This document shows positions 59,444 through 64,000 of a DNA stretch of 64,000 nt, in pieces. The stretch is from the NCBI RefSeq assembly GCF_001761385.1, contig NZ_CP017476.1:3771501-3835500 (forward strand). The letters run 5' to 3'. The notes beneath the pieces were generated by a model that worked only from the letters and a program-made list of their open reading frames with translations, was not told where the DNA came from and ran no database searches. Position 1 is the stretch's first letter. Each line of letters opens with the position of its first letter. Source of the DNA: Hydrogenophaga crassostreae (GTDB lineage Bacteria > Pseudomonadota > Gammaproteobacteria > Burkholderiales > Burkholderiaceae_C). The position numbers and the translations under genes are program-made.

Positions 59444-60208
59444 ATGGAACGACTCAAACTCGCGATTTCAAAAGCCAGAGATACTGCCGCTCAAGGCCGT
59501 CTGGAGCAATCGGCCAGCCCGACGGGTGGCGAGTCGCCAAGCTCTTCTGCGGCAAATCCTTCCTGGCAATCCGGGCCCAAACCCAGGGCCTGGGCGTTGC
59601 CGGTGTTGCCGGTGCTTTTGGGGCTGGCTGCGGTGGTTGCCTACTGGGCCATGAGTGCCAACCCCGAGGCAAAACAGGCAGGCGCCGCACCCGAGCAGCA
59701 GGTTGCGATGGTGGCCTCATCTCCTCAGCCCGTCGAGCCTGCCCCGCCCGCAGAAGCGGTCAGTGCAACCGCCGTGAACACCAGCGAACCAGCCGTTGCC
59801 GCTGTCGCAGCCGAACCCGCCAAGCCTCTGCTTCCGTTGAAAGACCAGGTGGAAGCCGCGGTGGAAACCTGGCGACAGGCCTGGTCGAAGCGCGACATGA
59901 AAACCTACCTGGGCGCCTACAGTGAAGCGTTCACACCGCAGGCTGGCATGTCTCGCGCGGACTGGACCGCCAGCCGCTACCGCAATGTGGGCGGGCGAAA
60001 ATCCATCGACGTGCAAATCAGCGACTTGCAGATAGAGGCGCTCGGCGACGATCAGGCGCGCGCGCACTTCCTGCAGGACTACACCTCGGGCAGCACCCGC
60101 GAAAAGCAGTTGCCCAAAACACTGGATCTGGTTCGGAACGCCGATGAGCAATGGCGCATCGTGGGCGAGTGGCAAGGCGATCCCCCGCCCTTTGCCGGGT
60201 CAGAATAG
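59444..60208 (+). CDS. Membrane-anchored NTF2-like domain protein
   Basis: The 254-residue protein begins with a basic helix (MERLKLAISKARD), has one membrane helix (about residues 47-66), an Ala/Pro/Glu linker and a C-terminal NTF2-like domain (about 125-245). That domain includes VEAAVETWRQAWSKRDMKTY, YRNVGGRKSIDVQISDLQIE and RAHFLQDYTSG, then LDLVRNADEQWRIVGEW. This domain occurs in Cds6-type proteins attached to L,D-transpeptidases, where it may help bind the envelope; here no transpeptidase domain is present. It probably sits in the inner membrane with the NTF2 domain in the periplasm. A possible extended -10 lies at 59395-59400. Confidence 0.65.
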   Translation: MERLKLAISKARDTAAQGRLEQSASPTGGESPSSSAANPSWQSGPKPRAWALPVLPVLLGLAAVVAYWAMSANPEAKQAGAAPEQQVAMVASSPQPVEPAPPAEAVSATAVNTSEPAVAAVAAEPAKPLLPLKDQVEAAVETWRQAWSKRDMKTYLGAYSEAFTPQAGMSRADWTASRYRNVGGRKSIDVQISDLQIEALGDDQARAHFLQDYTSGSTREKQLPKTLDLVRNADEQWRIVGEWQGDPPPFAGSE

Positions 60209-60261
60209 GCCTGTCCTTGCGCCTTCATGGCAGGCCGATACCCGCCTGAACCGGGAAACCC

Positions 60262-60846
60262 ATGCTCAACGCCATCACCAACAACCGATTCACCGTTGCA
60301 TCGCTTGCTCTTCTTCTGTTGGGCATGGGCGCCGCCCATGCACAGACCATGGACCATTCCCGGATGGACCATGGCACCCACATGAACCCGTCCGCTCCAG
60401 ACCAGCGCCAGGCAGGCGTTGCGCAGCGTGGCAAAGATGTCATGCCCTTCAACCTGGCCGCGACCACCCACATCTTCACCAAAACGGCGCAAGGCGGCGT
60501 TCAGCAGGTGGTGGTCAAGCAAGACGCCGACAATGCCGCCGAGCAAATCCATCTGACCCGCCTGCACCTGCAGGAGATTCGCGACCAGTTTCTGACCGGC
60601 GACTTTTCAGGGCCGACAAGCATTCACGGTCAGGACATGCCCGGACTGAGCGCATTGAAGGCGGCCAGGCCAGGGCAGATTGCCATCGCCTACAAGGCAC
60701 TCGACGACGGCGCCGAATTGCGCTACGTCACGCCCGATGCCGACCTCGTGTCGGCGCTGCACCAGTGGTTTGACGCGCAGCTGTCCGACCATGGCAAAGA
60801 CGCCAAAGCCGGGCATGCCGACCACGGCGCCATGCACCAGCGGTGA
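60262..60846 (+). CDS. Hypothetical secreted His/Met-rich protein
   Basis: The 194-residue protein has a signal peptide ending at AHAQ (about residue 28), then the metal-ligand-rich start TMDHSRMDHGTHM. The middle domain (about 60-170) matches no named family but has a conserved look (MPFNLAATTHIFTKTAQGGV, AEQIHLTRLHLQEIRDQFL). The C-terminal HGKDAKAGHADHGAM is again His-rich. Copper or other metal binding in the periplasm is plausible, not shown. It follows the NTF2-like gene by 53 bases on the same strand. Confidence 0.65.
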   Translation: MLNAITNNRFTVASLALLLLGMGAAHAQTMDHSRMDHGTHMNPSAPDQRQAGVAQRGKDVMPFNLAATTHIFTKTAQGGVQQVVVKQDADNAAEQIHLTRLHLQEIRDQFLTGDFSGPTSIHGQDMPGLSALKAARPGQIAIAYKALDDGAELRYVTPDADLVSALHQWFDAQLSDHGKDAKAGHADHGAMHQR

Positions 60847-60868
60847 ACCCGCACCGGGGCCGCGTGCG

Positions 60869-61240
60869 CTAGGCGCCCATGTCGTAGAAAAACTCCTCAC
60901 GAACGATCTTGCCGTCGCGCACCTGGTAGAGACCCACCTCGTCCATTTTCATGCGCTGACCGCTGGGCTTGTGGGTAACGTCGATCTGGAACCCGACCAC
61001 AAACCGGTCGTCGTGCGGCCAAGGGCCTGTGACCGATGCCGAATGAACTTCGTGGTTGTCTTCCCACCACTTGCCTTTGCCTCGCACGGCGTCCAGGCCT
61101 TTGGCCTCGCGGTCCATGCCCGGGGGCACGGCGGCCTCGACGCTGACCACATCGTCGGCATACAGCGAATCCAGCGCCTCGGCATTCTTGCCCTGCCGAC
61201 ACAGTTCAACCAGCTTGCTGGCGATCTCCATGGTGTTCAT
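60869..61240 (-). CDS. SnoaL/NTF2-like protein
   Basis: The 123-residue protein is a stand-alone NTF2-like (SnoaL) domain: IASKLVELCRQGKNAEALDS, LYADDVVSVEAA, GKWWEDNHEVHSASVTGPWP, VVGFQIDVTHKPSGQRMKMD and a final RDGKIVREEFFY. These small cytoplasmic proteins act as isomerases, lyases or binding proteins; the function is not known here. AAGGAAGAG before the ATG at 61238-61240 decides the start. It converges with the His/Met-rich gene. Confidence 0.82.
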   Translation of the reverse strand: MNTMEIASKLVELCRQGKNAEALDSLYADDVVSVEAAVPPGMDREAKGLDAVRGKGKWWEDNHEVHSASVTGPWPHDDRFVVGFQIDVTHKPSGQRMKMDEVGLYQVRDGKIVREEFFYDMGA

Positions 61241-61474
61241 GTCTCTTCCTTTCGCGTTTGCATGGCGACGAACCGTCGCATGCCAACCGTACGCCGCCTG
61301 CCGTACAAGGTCAATCAACGGGGCCTCGTGCCTGGCGGGCAGGCGCCCATCGAATTGAATGCCCCTGTCATGCCCAGCTTGTGGCCCGTGAAGTCAGCGC
61401 AAGTCAAACGGGCGCGCATTTCGATCCCCCTTTTGGGGGAAGCACGCGCCGCGGCGCACCGGTAATCTGCGGCC

Positions 61475-63328
61475 ATGGCCATCCAAGGATATCCATCAAC
61501 CGTATCGGCCCTGCCTGGCGCCCGTGTCGACTTTCACCTGAGCAGCGATTCGCCCGGCGCCCACACCCTGACCATTGAGCGGGTGGGTGAAGAGCGTGCG
61601 CTCTACACGGCCACGGGCGTGGTGGTGGGCAACCATCCGCTTCCGGCCGATCTCTCAGGCAACCATGCGTGGCCACCCGTAGCGCTCTCGCCGGGTTTTC
61701 GGGTGCCCGGCAGCTGGGCCTCGGGCCTGTATCTTGTCCGGGTCCATGGTGAAGCCGTATTCGACTTCGTGGTTCGAGCACGCGAGCCCGGCAGCACTTC
61801 GAGGGTGCTGCTGTGCATCGACCACATCACCCCGCAAACCTACCTCTACGACACCGTTGGCGGCGCCGGGATGTACGCCAACCCGCGCGCGACACGGGTG
61901 TCGTTCGACCGACCGCTGGCGCCCATCAGCACCACGTCAAAATTCTCGCGGCTGATTCCCTGGCTGCGCGACAACGGATATGCGGTGGAGTACGCCTCTA
62001 CCGTCGATCTACACGCGGGAACCCATTTGCTAGAGCCCTATGAATGCCTGCTGATCGGACCGCACGTCGAATACTGGAGCCGCCAGATGCGCGATGCCGT
62101 AGAAGGCTTCATCGCGCGCGGCGGCAACCTCATCTCGCTATCGGGCAATACCGCCTACCGCCAGGTGCGCTTCGCTGGCAGCCGCACCCTCATTTGCTAC
62201 AAGAATGCGCGAGCCGATCCGCACACCGAGTTGTCAGAGACCACGGTGGCCTTTGCCCAACCGCCGGTGCATCGGCCGCCCAACACCATGCTTGGCGTGG
62301 GCTGGAACTACGGCGCCTGGGGCGGCGGAGCCCAGGCTTACGCAGTGCACTATCCGGGGCACTGGGTTTTCGCGGGCTTGAGCAGTCCCATGCCAGCCTT
62401 CATGACGTATGAGACCGATGCGGCGCCCTTCGTGATGGAAGAAGAAGGCTACCCGCGCGTGACCACCACCGAGGGCAACCCGCTTTCCACGACGGTTCTG
62501 GCATCGGCTGAAATGCACGACTGGGCCAAGCCCGGGCTGGCCACGATGACGTTGACGGTCCGCCACGGTGCGGTGTTCTCGGCGAGCTCCACCGACTGGA
62601 TCGAACACCTGAACCAGCCCGCCATCGCCACCATCACCCGCAACGTGTTGAACAGGCTGCGCACCAGACTCCCCTTTGGATGGGACGAGGTGGGACATGC
62701 CAACAACGTCACCGCCATGATGACCTGGGAAAACAAGCTCTACGTCTCAGACACGGCGAACGACTTGTGGTCCCGGCACCCGGTACTGGCCGACGCGCCG
62801 TGGCGATGCATCGGCCATGCCATCGAAGTGACTGCAATGGCCGCAGATCGCGGAGCGTTTTACGCGGTGAGCCGCGGCAACATCCTGTGGTGGCGCTGGC
62901 CACGCGACAGTGAACAGGACTGGTCATCCATCGGCAGCGGTGCGCCAAACGGCACGCGCGCCTTGTGTGCGAGCGGCGGCACACTCTATGCCGTGGCTTC
63001 AGACGGCAAGCTGTACTCCAGACCCGCCACACGCACGGCCTCACACGACTGGCAGCTGGTTGCAAGGGGCCGCCTGCCCGCCACAGCGGCGATCACGGCG
63101 CTGACGTCATACAACGGCGTGCTGTATGCGGCCACCAGCACCAACCGGTTGCTGCGAACAAGCTTTGACTTTGTTGAAGAAAGCCTCCACTGGGTCGACA
63201 TCCATGCCTGTACCGGCGCCCGCGGATTGGCCGTCGTGGGCGGCATGCTCTTCATGGCCGGCCGCGACAACCGGCTGCGCTGGCTCGACCTGCACCACCG
63301 CGACATGGACGCGCAGAGCGGCGCATAG
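61475..63328 (+). CDS. N,N-dimethylformamidase beta subunit-like protein with C-terminal propeller-like repeats
   Basis: The 617-residue protein resembles the large (beta) subunit of N,N-dimethylformamidase in its central part (about residues 105-400). Visible pieces are SRLIPWLRDNGYAVEYASTV, LLIGPHVEYWSRQMRDAVEG, RGGNLISLSGNTAYRQVRF and ASSTDWIEHLNQPAIATITR. An N-terminal beta-sandwich (1-100) and a C-terminal part (425-610) flank it. The C-terminal part has four or five tectonin/propeller-like repeats, each with a (L/F)YA(V/A)(S/T) strand, such as VTAMAADRGAFYAVSRGNIL and ITALTSYNGVLYAATSTNRL. No signal peptide is present. The small alpha subunit is not nearby, so DMF hydrolysis is doubtful; a lectin-like role is possible. 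Confidence 0.7.
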   Translation: MAIQGYPSTVSALPGARVDFHLSSDSPGAHTLTIERVGEERALYTATGVVVGNHPLPADLSGNHAWPPVALSPGFRVPGSWASGLYLVRVHGEAVFDFVVRAREPGSTSRVLLCIDHITPQTYLYDTVGGAGMYANPRATRVSFDRPLAPISTTSKFSRLIPWLRDNGYAVEYASTVDLHAGTHLLEPYECLLIGPHVEYWSRQMRDAVEGFIARGGNLISLSGNTAYRQVRFAGSRTLICYKNARADPHTELSETTVAFAQPPVHRPPNTMLGVGWNYGAWGGGAQAYAVHYPGHWVFAGLSSPMPAFMTYETDAAPFVMEEEGYPRVTTTEGNPLSTTVLASAEMHDWAKPGLATMTLTVRHGAVFSASSTDWIEHLNQPAIATITRNVLNRLRTRLPFGWDEVGHANNVTAMMTWENKLYVSDTANDLWSRHPVLADAPWRCIGHAIEVTAMAADRGAFYAVSRGNILWWRWPRDSEQDWSSIGSGAPNGTRALCASGGTLYAVASDGKLYSRPATRTASHDWQLVARGRLPATAAITALTSYNGVLYAATSTNRLLRTSFDFVEESLHWVDIHACTGARGLAVVGGMLFMAGRDNRLRWLDLHHRDMDAQSGA

Positions 63329-64000
63329 CGCGCTGTGAATGGCCGGCAGCTCGTCCGGTCGACCCCAATCGTGGCATCGGATTCCAGGGCACACGCTGTG
63401 CACCGCCCTCTCCCACCGGGCAGCCCGGAACACCGCTGGCGTTTGCCATTGACGCCATCGCCATCGCCATCCATTTGATCCGGGGGCCGCATCCGATGCG
63501 CTCAAGATGTGCGGTGTTTCGGCCACTGGTTGCACCTCGACCCGCTCGCTGCAGCGGGCATAAGTACACCAAGCCCACTCTGCCGCATGAACGTCTGCTC
63601 AGAATGAACGCGAATCGGAGCCGCGTTGAAGTGACCTTTGAACCAGCCATTGAGCCATTGGCTGGCAATGCACTTGCCAGGCCGCAAGACCAGCAACGCC
63701 AGCTATTGCCTTTTCTCCTTGATCCCCCTCCAATGAATGACATTCACCCTGCGCCCGGAATGCAAGTTTTGCAGGGCTTTGTACCGCCGAGTTTGCATGC
63801 GAGGTGGCATTGCCGCTGCGGGTTAAAGGGGATGCAGGTGCCAAGGGCCTGGGTTGGGTGGGGCTGGGCGGCGCTTGGGGTCGGCAGCAGACTCGCGCAG
63901 CGACAGAAACACCCGGCATCAACTCGGCATCAACTCGGTATTGCCAGAACATGTCCACCGTCAGAAGATGGCTGGCAAGGACGCTCTCAACTTGGAGAAC
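63329..64000. other. Right-end region with decayed gene and no intact coding sequence
   Basis: The last 672 bases contain a degraded cold-shock/Excalibur gene (63425-63600) and an 11-bp direct repeat, GGCATCAACTC, at 63915-63925 and 63926-63936. No intact gene was found; open frames here lack coding features. Confidence 0.5.
63425..63600 (-). pseudogene. Degraded Excalibur end of a third cold-shock/Excalibur gene
   Basis: On the minus strand, PDQMDGDGDGVNGKRQRCSG reproduces the Excalibur motif of the two intact paralogues, with the second cysteine replaced and the end altered. Just upstream in another frame, WAWCTYARCSERVEV matches their segment WYAYGxYSERV after the membrane helix. The cold-shock domain is gone. 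It is a decayed relative, truncated and frameshifted. Confidence 0.6.

Noticed and set aside
63599..63958. Minus-strand frame of 119 codons near the right end.
   Set aside because: No family resemblance, no ribosome site, and it overlaps the decayed Excalibur gene and a short direct repeat.
1..64000. tRNA, rRNA and riboswitch genes.
   Set aside because: No T-loop motif with matching acceptor stem, no rRNA sequence and no known riboswitch core was recognised by eye; a covariance-model scan would settle it.

Overview
The window reads as a piece of chromosome from a betaproteobacterium of the order Burkholderiales, most likely Comamonadaceae and perhaps near Hydrogenophaga. This is inferred from the high GC content, the protein flavour of the housekeeping genes, the cysE-trmJ-suhB neighbourhood, the yjgA-mog-slyD run and the short GC-rich hairpin repeats between genes. 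No rRNA, tRNA or CRISPR array was seen.

Positions 1-26.9 kb are dense core genome. They hold the tail of a siroheme synthase-type methyltransferase, a sterol-desaturase-like membrane enzyme, a flavoprotein, a divergent ArsR/NIPSNAP pair around an 18-bp palindrome, and rpsU with a structured leader and a terminator. Next come divergent lysR/lysA, a DMT exporter, a YqeY protein, divergent pmbA and yjgA(darP)-mog-slyD, cysE-trmJ (trmJ frameshifted) opposite suhB, a 1110-residue PAS/GAF histidine kinase, mutS overlapping an Anbu-type proteasome gene, a hydrolase, a DUF4118 histidine kinase and uppP-MFS. mutS carries an in-frame repeat insertion of about 27 residues.

Positions 27-39.2 kb hold a DUF1439 lipoprotein ending in an 8-bp tandem repeat. 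They continue with a six-gene operon (DUF2306, 2TM, DUF6622-like, alpha/beta hydrolase, LytS-type kinase, LytTR regulator), a histidine-rich secreted protein, a DUF924 protein, glutaminase and glnS. Just before glnS is a two-gene module that looks like an antibacterial type IV secretion effector (GH19 lytic domain plus XVIPCD-like tail) with its lipoprotein immunity partner.

Positions 39.2-50.7 kb are an accessory region. It contains an AT-rich three-gene cassette of unknown function, IS110 and REP-associated transposase (RAYT) fragments, and GGGGTCAG repeat copies. It also has a NERD-helicase, a CAP-domain lipoprotein, an orphan gene, pcaD, a Crp/Fnr regulator, a frameshifted DUF606 transporter and a GNAT enzyme. 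Two paralogous proteins fuse a cold-shock domain to a membrane helix and an Excalibur calcium-binding motif.

Positions 50.7-64 kb are loosely packed with secreted or lipid-anchored proteins of unknown role: a DUF5648/beta-helix lipoprotein, a DUF4038-type glycosidase-like protein, a JmjC/cupin protein, NTF2-fold proteins and a dimethylformamidase-like protein fused to a propeller-like tail. A degraded third copy of the cold-shock/Excalibur gene lies near the end. The strongest candidate for a functional system is the effector/immunity pair. The AT-rich cassette is the strongest unknown.
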